Assembly (NCBI GenBank): GCA_016717345.1
Contig: JADKFR010000013.1
Coordinates: 1 to 64,000, forward strand
Direction: 5' to 3'
From: Propionibacteriaceae bacterium
GTDB taxonomy: Bacteria > Actinomycetota > Actinomycetes > Propionibacteriales > Propionibacteriaceae
DNA length: 64,000 nucleotides
The notes under the pieces were generated by a model. The model did no database searches. It saw only the letters and a list, made by a program, of their open reading frames with translations, and was not told the origin of the DNA. The stretch's first letter is position 1; the number at the start of each line of letters is the position of its first letter. Below, piece by piece: positions 25,425 through 33,587 of this stretch. The position numbers and the translations under genes are program-made.

Positions 25425-25951
25425 GCGGTGGCGGGTTCCCAGTCGAGCGCAGGTTCGGCGGTGAGGAAGCGGCGGTCCTGGATGCGGGCCAGCGTCCGTT
25501 GCAGGCGCGGTCGGTTGTACCGCTGGATCAGCACGAAGGGCAGGTTTCCCAGCAGCGCGAGCAGGAAACAGAGCAGCCAGAGGTCGGGCGGGGTCCACAG
25601 CCGGAGCGGGATCACCGAAAGCACTGAGCGGAGATGGTTCGATTCGGCCCGACAGGTCTCCAGCACGAACCGTTGCAGGTAGTCGGCGTGCGCGCCGGTG
25701 AGCTGCCGCTTCGAGAAGTTGTTGAGGCTGTCGACAGCCGGCACCTTGTCCTTCCACCGATCGATGCGCAGGACGTCGCGATAGAAGTCACCGTCCCGTT
25801 CCCAAGCCTGGGTGCGAAAGATCCATTGGCCCGGTGCGAAGCAGCGATCCGGCAGCAGGACGTCGACGCGCATCCGAACCAGGGTCATCAGGAGGAACAG
25901 GGCAGCGTTGAACCAGAAAAGCGACCAGCTCGGATCTGTTGCCACCACCAC
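25421..25951 (-). CDS. CrtO-like membrane protein (glycosyl-diaponeurosporenoate acyltransferase family)
   Basis: A 176-aa protein with an N-terminal hydrophobic helix (LFWFNAALFLLMTL) and a second hydrophobic segment near 130-148. The conserved-looking core WKDKVPAVDSLNNFSKRQL and YLQRFVLETCRAE matches the pattern of small CrtO-type acyltransferase proteins as I remember them. Enzymatic activity is not proven for most members. GTG 25951 is chosen because AGGAGG lies 8 bases upstream; the more upstream GTG 25960 touches that motif directly. It is co-translated with the MATE transporter. Confidence 0.65.
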   Translation of the reverse strand: MVVATDPSWSLFWFNAALFLLMTLVRMRVDVLLPDRCFAPGQWIFRTQAWERDGDFYRDVLRIDRWKDKVPAVDSLNNFSKRQLTGAHADYLQRFVLETCRAESNHLRSVLSVIPLRLWTPPDLWLLCFLLALLGNLPFVLIQRYNRPRLQRTLARIQDRRFLTAEPALDWEPATA

Positions 25952-26111
25952 GCCTGACACCTCCTGATCTCCCCATGGTAAGGGGATTCATCGAACGCCC
26001 CGGACGGTGTCCGGTGCCCGGGAGGCATCAGGCGACCTGTCCGCGGGGCCGGGAGCCCCTCGGAGGGGGCGTATCGTAGTCCGGAATCGACACCGACGGC
26101 GTGAGGACGGA

Positions 26112-27359
26112 ATGGTTGCGGGACTGCTGATGGCGTGCCAGGCGGTGCTGGTCGTCGCCGGGTGCTACGGGTTGTACCAGGCGGTGATGGCCTGGCCGAT
26201 CGTGGGTCGGCTGACGCCCCTGGCGCTGGAGTCCCCGGTGACCCACCGGTTCGCCGTCCTGGTGTTCGCGAAGGACGAGGCGGCCGTCATCGGGCCCCTG
26301 CTGGACAGCCTGGCGCGGCAGGACTACCCCAGCGATGCCTTCGAGGTCTTTGTGACCGCCGACAACTGCACCGATGCGACGGCGGCGGTGGCACGCGCCC
26401 ACGGGGCCACGGTGCTGGAGCGAAGCGCCCCCGACCTGATCGGGAAGGGTCACGCCCTGTCCTGGTTCTTCGCGCACCAGTCGCTGGAGGAGCGGTTCGA
26501 CGCCTGTGTGATGTTCGACGCCGACAACGTGGCAGACCCGGGTTTCCTGGCGGCCATGAACCGACAGGTGGCCGCCGGCCACCCGATCGCGACCGGCTAC
26601 CGGATGGGCAAGAACCCGTCCAGCTCGTGGGTCGCCGGCACGAGCACCCTGTTCTGGCTGATGCAGACCCGCTTCTTCCACCTGCCGCGGGCCCGCCGCG
26701 GCCTGCCCTGCGTCTCCGTCGGCGGTACCGGGTTCATGTTCGCCCTCAAGGTGCTCGGCGGTCGGGGCTGGCACACCGAATCGGCCTGCGAGGACATCGA
26801 GTTCACCCTGAACGCCATCGCCGAGGGGCACTTCGTAGCCTTCGCCCCCGATGCCCTGTTCTACGACGAGCAGCCCCGCACCTTCGTCCAGTCGCTGCGG
26901 CAGCGGTACCGCTGGGCGGTCGGCAGCGTGCAAGTGCTCGGCCTGTGCGGTCCGCGGCTGCTGAAACGGCTTCGGACGGACGTGGCGGGGACGGCCGACG
27001 CCCTGTTGTACAGCCTGGGGGTGATCATCGGAGGCCTCACCGGAATCGCCTGGACGGTGATGCTGCTGGTGAACGCCGCCACCACGGGGGCCTGGCAGGG
27101 CCTGTTCGGGAGCCTGTGGGTCTCGGCGCTGACCGGCTACCTCGGGCTGGCTGCCGCCGGCTGGCTGCTGCTGCGGCTGGAGGGGGTCGCCTGGCGCGGC
27201 TCCTGGCGAGCCGTGGGGATGTTCCCGCTGTACCTCCTGACCTGGTCGATGCTCCAGATGCTGGTCATCTTCTACCGCGACCCCACCTGGGTGCCGATCC
27301 CGCATACCGACGCCGTCGGTATCGACGACGTGGCGATCACGGCCTCCAGCGGGCACTGA
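26112..27359 (+). CDS. Membrane glycosyltransferase family 2 (processive type)
   Basis: A 415-aa GT-A glycosyltransferase with one membrane helix near the start (LLMACQAVLVVAGCYGLYQ) and three or more at the C-terminus. Catalytic features: FAKDEAAVIGPLLDSL, TADNCTDATAAVA, the metal DxD in MFDADNVADPGF, the acceptor CEDIEF, and QRYRW, the QxxRW motif of chitin/cellulose-synthase-like enzymes. It probably polymerises or adds sugars at the membrane; the product is unknown. ATG 26112 follows GAGGACGGA; the longer frame upstream is unsupported. It converges with the lipid kinase gene. Confidence 0.88.
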   Translation: MVAGLLMACQAVLVVAGCYGLYQAVMAWPIVGRLTPLALESPVTHRFAVLVFAKDEAAVIGPLLDSLARQDYPSDAFEVFVTADNCTDATAAVARAHGATVLERSAPDLIGKGHALSWFFAHQSLEERFDACVMFDADNVADPGFLAAMNRQVAAGHPIATGYRMGKNPSSSWVAGTSTLFWLMQTRFFHLPRARRGLPCVSVGGTGFMFALKVLGGRGWHTESACEDIEFTLNAIAEGHFVAFAPDALFYDEQPRTFVQSLRQRYRWAVGSVQVLGLCGPRLLKRLRTDVAGTADALLYSLGVIIGGLTGIAWTVMLLVNAATTGAWQGLFGSLWVSALTGYLGLAAAGWLLLRLEGVAWRGSWRAVGMFPLYLLTWSMLQMLVIFYRDPTWVPIPHTDAVGIDDVAITASSGH

Positions 27360-27374
27360 GCGGCCGTGGCCGCT
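27359..27374. terminator. Hairpin between convergent GT2 and lipid kinase genes
   Basis: AGCGGCC / GGCCGCT with a two-base apex, directly at the stop of the glycosyltransferase gene and 8 bp from the end of the kinase gene. Probably a bidirectional stop; no T run. Confidence 0.5.
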
Positions 27375-27381
27375 GTCGTCC

Positions 27382-28302
27382 CTACGCGGTGCCCTCCGGC
27401 AGCCGCACCAACAGGGCGCCCGGACGGACGGTGCAGTCGAGCCGGCTGCGGGGGCCCACCACGTCGCCGTCCAGCTGGGCCAGGATCGGTTTGCGGGTGA
27501 CGGCCGTGATCTGGGGACCCGAGAGGTGGACCAGCGCGGTGTGGCCCCTGCGGTGCCGGGTGAGGACGTAGAGCCCGACCGCGAACCAGGCGCTGATCGA
27601 GCGTGGCGAGACGACCACGGCGTCGAGTAGTCCGTCGTCCACCTTCGCCTCGGGCATCAGCCGCAGGCCGCCGGTGAGTTCGCCGCAATTGCCCACCAGC
27701 ACGGTGGCGGCGTGCTGGGACAGCGCCCGCTGGGCTCCCGCGTCCACCCGCACCGAGAACCCGACCTTCACGAGGGCTTTAGCCCCGGACAGGGCGTAGG
27801 CCAGCCAGCCGATGCGCTTCTTCAGGGCGGTACTCGCCCCGCCGACGGCGTCCGCGTCCAGTCCCATGCCGGCCATCACCAGGAAGGTGACGGGCTCGTC
27901 GTCGTCGAAGCCGACGAGCCCCACATCCACCGGATGGTTGCGCCCGGTGAGGGCGGCCGTCAGGGCGGCATCCAGGTCGTCGACCGGCAGTTTGAGGTTG
28001 CGGGCGAGCAGGTTCCCGGTCCCCCCGGGTAACAGCCCCATCGGGATGCCGGTGCCGGCCAGGCCCTCGGCGACGGCGCGGACCGTTCCGTCGCCCCCGA
28101 GGGGACAGACCAGGCCCGCGCCCTCGGCGATCGCCCGGTGCGTCTGACCCGTGCCCGGGTCCTCGATGGTCGTTTCGTACCAGCGCGGCTCGGGCCAGCC
28201 GTGGTCGCGGCAGGCCTGGTCGACTTTCGCTTCGGCGGCGGTGAGGTCGTCGAACTTGCTGGGGTTCACCACCACCGCCCAGGCTCCCGGTCGGCTGCTC
28301 AT
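27382..28302 (-). CDS. Diacylglycerol/lipid kinase family protein
   Basis: A 306-aa kinase of the DagK/YegS group, phosphorylating a membrane lipid with ATP. The nucleotide site is CPLGGDGTVRAVAEGL (GGDGT), followed by LLPGGTGNLLARNL and GLDADAVGG; the C-terminal beta domain ends LDGDVVGP. It lacks a membrane helix, as usual. The start overlaps the stop of the next minus-strand gene (28299), so they form one unit. Which lipid is used cannot be told. Confidence 0.9.
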   Translation of the reverse strand: MSSRPGAWAVVVNPSKFDDLTAAEAKVDQACRDHGWPEPRWYETTIEDPGTGQTHRAIAEGAGLVCPLGGDGTVRAVAEGLAGTGIPMGLLPGGTGNLLARNLKLPVDDLDAALTAALTGRNHPVDVGLVGFDDDEPVTFLVMAGMGLDADAVGGASTALKKRIGWLAYALSGAKALVKVGFSVRVDAGAQRALSQHAATVLVGNCGELTGGLRLMPEAKVDDGLLDAVVVSPRSISAWFAVGLYVLTRHRRGHTALVHLSGPQITAVTRKPILAQLDGDVVGPRSRLDCTVRPGALLVRLPEGTA

Positions 28303-28697
28303 TCCTTCGTCGTTCCTTCCAGCAGGCTGATGGCGGCCCGCGCATAAGCGCGTTCGGCGTCCAGGTCGACGTAACGCGTGTCATCGTCCAGGACGACGGC
28401 GAAGCCGTCCCCGATCGCCTCGAGGCGTCGGAAGGCTGAGCCGAGCAGGGTGCGGAGTTGGTCCTCGCGGGGGAGCCAGAGCACGCTGTCGGCCGCGATG
28501 CTGTCCAGGGCCCACTCGGTGGTGCCGTTGAACCTGATGATCCGGCCGCCCGGGACCTCATGGGCTTCGATGGTCATGTCGGCGATGACGAAGACCTCGT
28601 CCAGTTCGGTGTGGGGGACGACGAAGCGGTCCCCGGCGGCTGGTTGCCAGGGTGGGGCGATGTCCTGAAGCCTTCTGGCTTGTTCTTGGGTGATCAC
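28299..28697 (-). CDS. Conserved actinobacterial protein (often mislabelled CpaE)
   Basis: A 132-aa cytosolic acidic protein. Recognisable features: GDRFVVPHTELDEVFVIADM and FNGTTEWALDSIAADSVLWLPREDQLR. Database entries of this family are often labelled pilus assembly protein CpaE, but it lacks the AAA/receiver parts of true CpaE, so I give no function. GTG 28697 has a GAGGAG ribosome-binding site. It is divergent from the 28769 gene and co-translated with the lipid kinase. Confidence 0.75.
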   Translation of the reverse strand: MITQEQARRLQDIAPPWQPAAGDRFVVPHTELDEVFVIADMTIEAHEVPGGRIIRFNGTTEWALDSIAADSVLWLPREDQLRTLLGSAFRRLEAIGDGFAVVLDDDTRYVDLDAERAYARAAISLLEGTTKE

Positions 28698-28755
28698 TTC
28701 GAACTCCTCTGCACCTTGGGCGCGAGGCTACCGCTCGCGAGGGGGTGTCGCGGAC

Positions 28756-28761
28756 TAGATT
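28756..28761 (+). promoter_or_regulatory. -10 hexamer for leaderless start at 28769
   Basis: TAGATT exactly 7 nt before ATG 28769; no ribosome-binding site. Confidence 0.6.
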
Positions 28762-28768
28762 CGGCTGC

Positions 28769-29263
28769 ATGAAAGGCACTGGAGCACTTCAGATCATCTT
28801 CGCGTTCTTCCTCGGGCTCGTCGTGGTGGGCTTCATCGGGCTCGGGATCAACACCTTCTACCCCGAACCGGTGTACAGCGACTACTACAACGAAGCCAGC
28901 TCCGCGCAATGGCGGCTGGTGACCGGCATCATCCTGCTCGTGCTCGCCACCCTGGTCCTGGCCATTTCGCTGGCCCTGCCCGAAGCGCAGGTCGTGATTT
29001 CGAACGGCATCCTGCTGGGCGGCGTCTTCACCATGGTGTACGCCGTCGGCATCACCGCGTCGGGCCCGCAGAGCATCTGGCGGTTCGTGGTGGTCGGGGT
29101 CGCCCTCGCGGTGACGATCGGGATCGGGTACCTCAAGTTCGTGCGTCGCAAGCCAGGCGTGGCTGCGGCGGCGGGGGAACCGGCGCTGACCGGCGAGCTC
29201 GCCGAGCGGCTGGCCGCGATCGAGCACAAGCTGGACGCGATGGGACGCGCGCTCCGCGAGTAG
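28769..29263 (+). CDS. Small integral membrane protein, unknown function
   Basis: A 164-aa membrane protein with four predicted helices (LQIIFAFFLGLVVVGFIGLG; LVTGIILLVLATLVLAISLA; ISNGILLGGVFTMVYAVG; FVVVGVALAVTIGIGYL) and a short polar C-terminal tail that may form a coiled coil (LAERLAAIEHKLDAM). I know no named family. ATG 28769 is preferred over an upstream frame because TAGATT lies 7 bases before it. Confidence 0.7.
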   Translation: MKGTGALQIIFAFFLGLVVVGFIGLGINTFYPEPVYSDYYNEASSAQWRLVTGIILLVLATLVLAISLALPEAQVVISNGILLGGVFTMVYAVGITASGPQSIWRFVVVGVALAVTIGIGYLKFVRRKPGVAAAAGEPALTGELAERLAAIEHKLDAMGRALRE

Positions 29264-29348
29264 CCGGTCTCGGTACGGAGTGCCGGTTTCCGGTCCACGA
29301 CCGGTGGGGCACACGGGCTGGGCTGCTCTGGCCGTCGCGAGGGGTGCG

Positions 29349-30200
29349 CTACGCGCTGAGGGTAGCCACCAGGTACGGCTTGCGGCCGTCCGGCGTCGTG
29401 ACCGCGGCCTCCCACCCGTCCGCGGTCGGTCGGGCCGTGAAGCCCACGGTGGCCGGCAGCAGGATCGGGCGCACGAACTGGGCCGATACCGCGTAGGCGC
29501 CCGGCAGCCGATTCTCCAGGGCGGCCAGCAGCCGGGCGTGGGTCCACATCCCCTGAATGATCGGGCGGTCGAAGCCGAACGCCCTCGCGGCCAGCCGGTG
29601 GGTATGAATCGGGTTCGGGTCGCCGCTCACCCGTCGGTACTGCCGTCCCAGGTCGGCCGGCAGCCGCCACTGGGCGGTCGGGGTGATCGCCTCGAAAGCG
29701 GGCTGCGGGCTGACGTCGGGCTGACCGGGCGCCGTCCTGCCGGGCGCGAGGTAGGTGCTCACCCCGTCCCACACCAGCTCGTCGGCGACCCGGACCTGTC
29801 CGACCAGGTCGACCAGCGCCCCCCGGCGGTGCGGACGGAGATTCGCCGCGTGCACCATCACCTGAAGGCGCTCGCTCGCCCCGACGGGTCGCCACAACCG
29901 CATCCGGTTCGACACGTGGATGACTCCGACCAGCCGGATCGTGGAGTCGCGGCTGCCCAGCAGCGCCACCTGGAGCGGGAAGCTCAGCACGTGCAGCCAG
30001 GTGGGGGGCACGGTGTCGCGCAGCGTGAACCCGCACACCCGGGCGTACTCGCTCAGCCGGTCGAGGTCCTGGGCATGGTCGTTGACCAGGACGGTGTGTG
30101 CCGGCAGTTCGGCCTGCCGGGCACCCGAGGGCAGCAGGGCCCGCGCGAAGACCGGACCCAGGCGGGGCAACCCCGGCAGCAGTTCGATCGGGCGATCCAT
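29349..30200 (-). CDS. MaoC-like (R)-specific enoyl-CoA hydratase/dehydratase
   Basis: A 283-aa double hot-dog protein. The C-terminal MaoC domain shows YRRVSGDPNPIHTH with the catalytic Asp-x-x-x-x-His (D..H) dyad, followed by RPIIQGMWTHARLL. It hydrates trans-2-enoyl thioesters. In M. tuberculosis HtdX (Rv0241c) lies in the same order beside FabG4 and FadA2. ATG 30200 overlaps the stop of fabG4 (ATGA). The gene ends the minus-strand three-gene unit. Confidence 0.9.
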   Translation of the reverse strand: MDRPIELLPGLPRLGPVFARALLPSGARQAELPAHTVLVNDHAQDLDRLSEYARVCGFTLRDTVPPTWLHVLSFPLQVALLGSRDSTIRLVGVIHVSNRMRLWRPVGASERLQVMVHAANLRPHRRGALVDLVGQVRVADELVWDGVSTYLAPGRTAPGQPDVSPQPAFEAITPTAQWRLPADLGRQYRRVSGDPNPIHTHRLAARAFGFDRPIIQGMWTHARLLAALENRLPGAYAVSAQFVRPILLPATVGFTARPTADGWEAAVTTPDGRKPYLVATLSA

Positions 30201-31576
30201 CAGGCGCCCACCAGGTTCTGGCCGCACACCCGGACGACCTGACCGGTCACCCCGCCGCTGGCCGGATCCAGGAAGTAGCCGATCGTCTCGGCGACATCGA
30301 TCGGGTCGCCGCCCTGGCCGAGACTGTTGCTGCGCCGGAACACCTCCCGTTGGACGAAGGGGATCTTCGCGGTCATCTCGGTTTCGATGAAGCCGGGGGC
30401 CACCGCGTTCACCGTGATGCCGCGGCCGGCCAACTCCGGCGCCATCGCCCGGACCAGCCCCACGACGCCCGCCTTGGAGGCCGCATAGTTGGCCTGGCCG
30501 CGGTTGCCCGCGATCCCGGAGGTCGAGGCGATCCCGACGATCCGGCCGCCCTCAGCCAGGCCACCGGCCATCCCCGGGTCGAGCAGCACCTCATTGATGG
30601 CGATCTCGGCGGCGAGGTTGACGTCCAGCACCGCCCGCCAGCGCTGGGCGTCGGTGTTCACCAGCAGCTTGTCGCGGGTGATGCCGGCGTTGTGGACGAT
30701 GCCGAACAGGGACGCGCCGCCGTGGCGCTCGGCCACGTGCGCGGCGATCCGGGCTCCCGCCTGCGGGCTGGTGATGTCGAGTTGGAGGGCGGTCCCCCTC
30801 ACCTCGTTGGCGACCGCGCTGAGCGCCTGTCCGGCGGCGGGGACGTCGACCGCGACGATGTCGGCACCATCGCGCGCCAGGACGCGGGCAATCGCGGCGC
30901 CGATCCCGCGCGCGGCGCCGGTGACGACCACGAGGCGGCCCTTCAGGGGGCGACCTCCGGCGGCGGCCCGCTCATCCACTCGGGGCACCAGGGTCGGGCC
31001 CACCCGCCACGACTGACCGTCGACGAAGGCCGAGCGCCCCTGCAGCAGGAAGCCCAGGGTGGAACGAAGGTCCGGCGGGTCCGCTGCGGGGTCGACGTAG
31101 AGCAGGGTGGCCGTCGCACCGTGGCGCAGTTCCTTGCCGACACTCCGGTTGAGACCGTCGAGGGCCTGCGCGACGGCCCGGGCCTCCCAGCCGTCCACCG
31201 CTTCGGTCGGACGGGCCAGGACGACGACCCGTCCGCTGGGTTCGAGCGCCCGCGCGGCCGGACGCAGCACCGCTCGCAGCCGCTCCAGGTCGGGGATGCT
31301 GCGCAGATCGGTGGCGTCGACGACCAGCGCGCCGAGCGGCGACTCGTACGCCGGCGGGTCGTCACCGTCCGTGGCGTCCACGACGGGTTCGCGCCAGGGG
31401 CGTCCCACCAACCCCAGCGTGTCGGCACCGAGCCGTGACGGCCCGAGCTCAGCCAGCGCGATCTCGCCTCCGGGCCAGGTGCGGCCCCGGCGCAGTTCGG
31501 TGGGGGCCGCCAGCCCGGCGCGGCGGGCGACGGCCTGGCCGGCGGGGGAGTGGAACAGCCGCTCCAGGGTGCTCAT
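30200..31576 (-). CDS. fabG4: FabG4-like 3-oxoacyl reductase (two-domain SDR)
   Basis: A 458-aa reductase of the short-chain dehydrogenase family with an extra N-terminal flavodoxin-like half, the FabG4 build. The active SDR is in the C-terminal half: nucleotide loop VVTGAARGIGAAIARVL, NAG in IVHNAGITRDK, catalytic Ser in GIASTSGIAGNRG and YxxxK in NYAASKAGVVGLVRAM. It reduces 3-ketoacyl-CoA, or runs the reverse step. ATG 31576 overlaps the thiolase stop, so the genes are co-translated. Confidence 0.92.
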   Translation of the reverse strand: MSTLERLFHSPAGQAVARRAGLAAPTELRRGRTWPGGEIALAELGPSRLGADTLGLVGRPWREPVVDATDGDDPPAYESPLGALVVDATDLRSIPDLERLRAVLRPAARALEPSGRVVVLARPTEAVDGWEARAVAQALDGLNRSVGKELRHGATATLLYVDPAADPPDLRSTLGFLLQGRSAFVDGQSWRVGPTLVPRVDERAAAGGRPLKGRLVVVTGAARGIGAAIARVLARDGADIVAVDVPAAGQALSAVANEVRGTALQLDITSPQAGARIAAHVAERHGGASLFGIVHNAGITRDKLLVNTDAQRWRAVLDVNLAAEIAINEVLLDPGMAGGLAEGGRIVGIASTSGIAGNRGQANYAASKAGVVGLVRAMAPELAGRGITVNAVAPGFIETEMTAKIPFVQREVFRRSNSLGQGGDPIDVAETIGYFLDPASGGVTGQVVRVCGQNLVGA

Positions 31577-32862
31577 CACACGGCCTCGAGGATCGCGACG
31601 ACCCCCTGCCCACCGGCGGCGCACACTGAGATCAGCCCGCGGGAGCCGGGGCCGCGGCCGGCCAGCAGGGTGGCCAGGGTGGCCACGATCCGGGGCCCGG
31701 TGGCAGCGAACGGGTGACCGGTGGCCAGTGAGGAGCCGTTGACGTTCAGCCGTGACTCCTCGACCGTGCCCACGGCGCCCGGCAGCCCGAGCCGGCGGCA
31801 GTACTCCTCCGATTCCAGGGCGGCCAGGGTTGCCAGCACCGTCCCCGCGAACGCTTCGTGGATCTCGATGAACTGGAAGTCGTCCAACCCCAACCCTCGG
31901 CGGGTGAGAAGCCGTCCGATCGCGCCCACCGGAGCGAGCAGCAGGTCGGCACCGCCGGGATGGTCGACGGCCGCCACCTCGGCGTCCACGAACCGCGCCA
32001 ACGCCGGCAGGTGGTGCTCGGCAGCCCACCCCGCCTCGGCGAGCAGGACGGTGGCCGCCCCGTCGCTGAGGGCCGTGGAGTTGCCGGCGGTCAGGGTGGC
32101 CGCATCGCCGGAGCCGAAGACGGGCTTCAGGGTGGCCAGCCGCTCCACGGAGGTGTCGGGCCGCAGGACCGCGTCCCTGGTCAGGCCGAGGTAGGGGGTG
32201 ACCAGATCGTCGAAGAAGCCGGCGTCCCAGGCTCGCGCGAGCCGGTGGTGCGACGCGGCGGCCAGCTCGTCCTGGGCCTGGCGGGTGAGGTTCCAGGCAA
32301 GGTTCGTCAGCGCCTGGTGCTCGCCCATGGACAACCCGGTGCGGGGCTCGCTCAGGCGTGGGGTGTCGGGTTTGAGGTGGGAGGGACGGATGGCTGCCAG
32401 GGCCTTGACGCGGGCGCTCAGGCTGGTGGCGGCGTTGGCGGCCAGCAGGGCCCGGCGCAACGGGTCGCTGAGGGCGATCGGGGCGTCCGAGGCCGAATCG
32501 ACGCCGCCGGCGATCCCCACCTGGATTTGGCCCAGGGCGATCTTGTTGGCGATCAGGACGGTCGCCTCCAAGCCGGTGGCGCAGGCGAGTTGCAGGTCGA
32601 CCGCCGGGGTCTCGGGGGCCAGGGCCGAGCTCAGCACGGCCTCGCGGGTGAGGCTGACGTCGCGGGAGTGCTTGAGGACCGCGCCTGCGGCCACTTCGCC
32701 GACCCGGGTGCCGGCCAGCCCGAAACGGGCCACCAACCCGTCCAGTGCCGCGGTCAGCAGGTCGTGGGCCGAGGCGTTCGCGTAGGCGCCGCCGGACTTG
32801 GCGAAGGGAGTTCGGTTGCCGCCGATCACGACGGCATCGGGCAACCCAGTGGGGGACGGCAT
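31576..32862 (-). CDS. fadA2: Acetyl-CoA acetyltransferase (thiolase, FadA2-like)
   Basis: A 428-aa thiolase with all three catalytic residues: Cys94 in LACATGLEA, His in GHPFAATGPR and Cys in CAAGGQG. It cleaves or condenses acyl-CoAs in beta-oxidation. NVNGSSLATGHP and FIEIHEAFAGTV complete the family pattern. ATG 32862 has AGGAGG 7 bases upstream. It is the first gene of the minus-strand unit thiolase-fabG4-htdX, divergent from the TetR gene across a 74-bp gap holding a palindromic site. Confidence 0.93.
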   Translation of the reverse strand: MPSPTGLPDAVVIGGNRTPFAKSGGAYANASAHDLLTAALDGLVARFGLAGTRVGEVAAGAVLKHSRDVSLTREAVLSSALAPETPAVDLQLACATGLEATVLIANKIALGQIQVGIAGGVDSASDAPIALSDPLRRALLAANAATSLSARVKALAAIRPSHLKPDTPRLSEPRTGLSMGEHQALTNLAWNLTRQAQDELAAASHHRLARAWDAGFFDDLVTPYLGLTRDAVLRPDTSVERLATLKPVFGSGDAATLTAGNSTALSDGAATVLLAEAGWAAEHHLPALARFVDAEVAAVDHPGGADLLLAPVGAIGRLLTRRGLGLDDFQFIEIHEAFAGTVLATLAALESEEYCRRLGLPGAVGTVEESRLNVNGSSLATGHPFAATGPRIVATLATLLAGRGPGSRGLISVCAAGGQGVVAILEAV

Positions 32863-32883
32863 CGAGCCTCCTGACGGCTGGCG

Positions 32884-32918
32884 ACTAGGCGATACCCAAG
32901 GTAGCAGGTACGCCTAGT
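32884..32918. promoter_or_regulatory. Inverted repeat between thiolase and TetR genes, probable operator
   Basis: Perfect 8-bp arms ACTAGGCG and CGCCTAGT, 19 bases apart, with further symmetry (GATACC / GGTAC) inside. The site lies in the divergent gap and is likely bound by the TetR at 32937, controlling both the thiolase unit and itself. Confidence 0.65.
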
Positions 32919-32936
32919 ACTGGGTACCCTGGGGGG

Positions 32937-33587
32937 ATGGGCATCACTGACGGACGGGACAGTCGCTGGGTCGAGTATCGGGCCGTCCGCCGCCGCGAAC
33001 TCGTCGAGGAGTCGCTGCGGGCGATCCGGCGCTACGGGGCGGGCGTCGGCATGGACGAGATCGCAGCCCAGGCCGGCACGTCGAAGACCGTCATCTACCG
33101 GTACTTCGGGGACCGCGCCGGGCTGTACTCCGCCGTGGTGGACGCCGTCCACACCTACATCCACGATGACCTGACAGCGACCCTCCAGCTGACCGCCTCC
33201 GACGACCTGCCGCAACTGACCGCCAACCTGGCCAACGCCTACCTCGCCCTGGTCGAGCGCGACCCCGAGATCTACCGGTTCGTGCTGAACCGTCCCCTGG
33301 AGGGATCGGCGGCCTCGGTCGACCCGTGGGGCGGACTGCCCGACGTCATGGGTGACCACCTCGAGACGGTCATCGCCGAGCACCTGGTCGCCCACGGCCA
33401 GGATCCGGCCTGCGCGGCCACCTGGGGTCACGGGCTGGTGGGCTTCATCCGGGCCTCGGCCGATCGGTGGATGGCCAGCGATCCCCGTCCGCCGCGCGCG
33501 CAGGTCGTCGACCACATCAGCCGGTTGTTCGATCCGGTGCTGGCCGTGGGGCTGGCCGCCGTCCCGACCCTGAGCGAGCACCGATGA
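32937..33587 (+). CDS. TetR family transcriptional regulator of the fatty-acid cluster
   Basis: A 216-aa repressor. The N-terminal HTH (about 15-60) reads YRAVRRRELVEESLRAI, then GMDEIAAQAGTSKTVIYRYFGDRAGLYSAV. The rest is the helical ligand domain, probably for an acyl-CoA. It is divergent from the thiolase unit and overlaps the acyl-CoA oxidase-like gene by 4 bp (ATGA), so it is made with that enzyme. ATG 32937 follows GGGGGG and, 6 bases upstream, a TACCCT hexamer. Confidence 0.9.
   Translation: MGITDGRDSRWVEYRAVRRRELVEESLRAIRRYGAGVGMDEIAAQAGTSKTVIYRYFGDRAGLYSAVVDAVHTYIHDDLTATLQLTASDDLPQLTANLANAYLALVERDPEIYRFVLNRPLEGSAASVDPWGGLPDVMGDHLETVIAEHLVAHGQDPACAATWGHGLVGFIRASADRWMASDPRPPRAQVVDHISRLFDPVLAVGLAAVPTLSEHR

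Noticed and set aside
28299..28697. Pilus assembly protein CpaE label for the 132-aa protein
   Set aside because: It lacks the ATPase and receiver parts of CpaE, and no pilus genes lie nearby.
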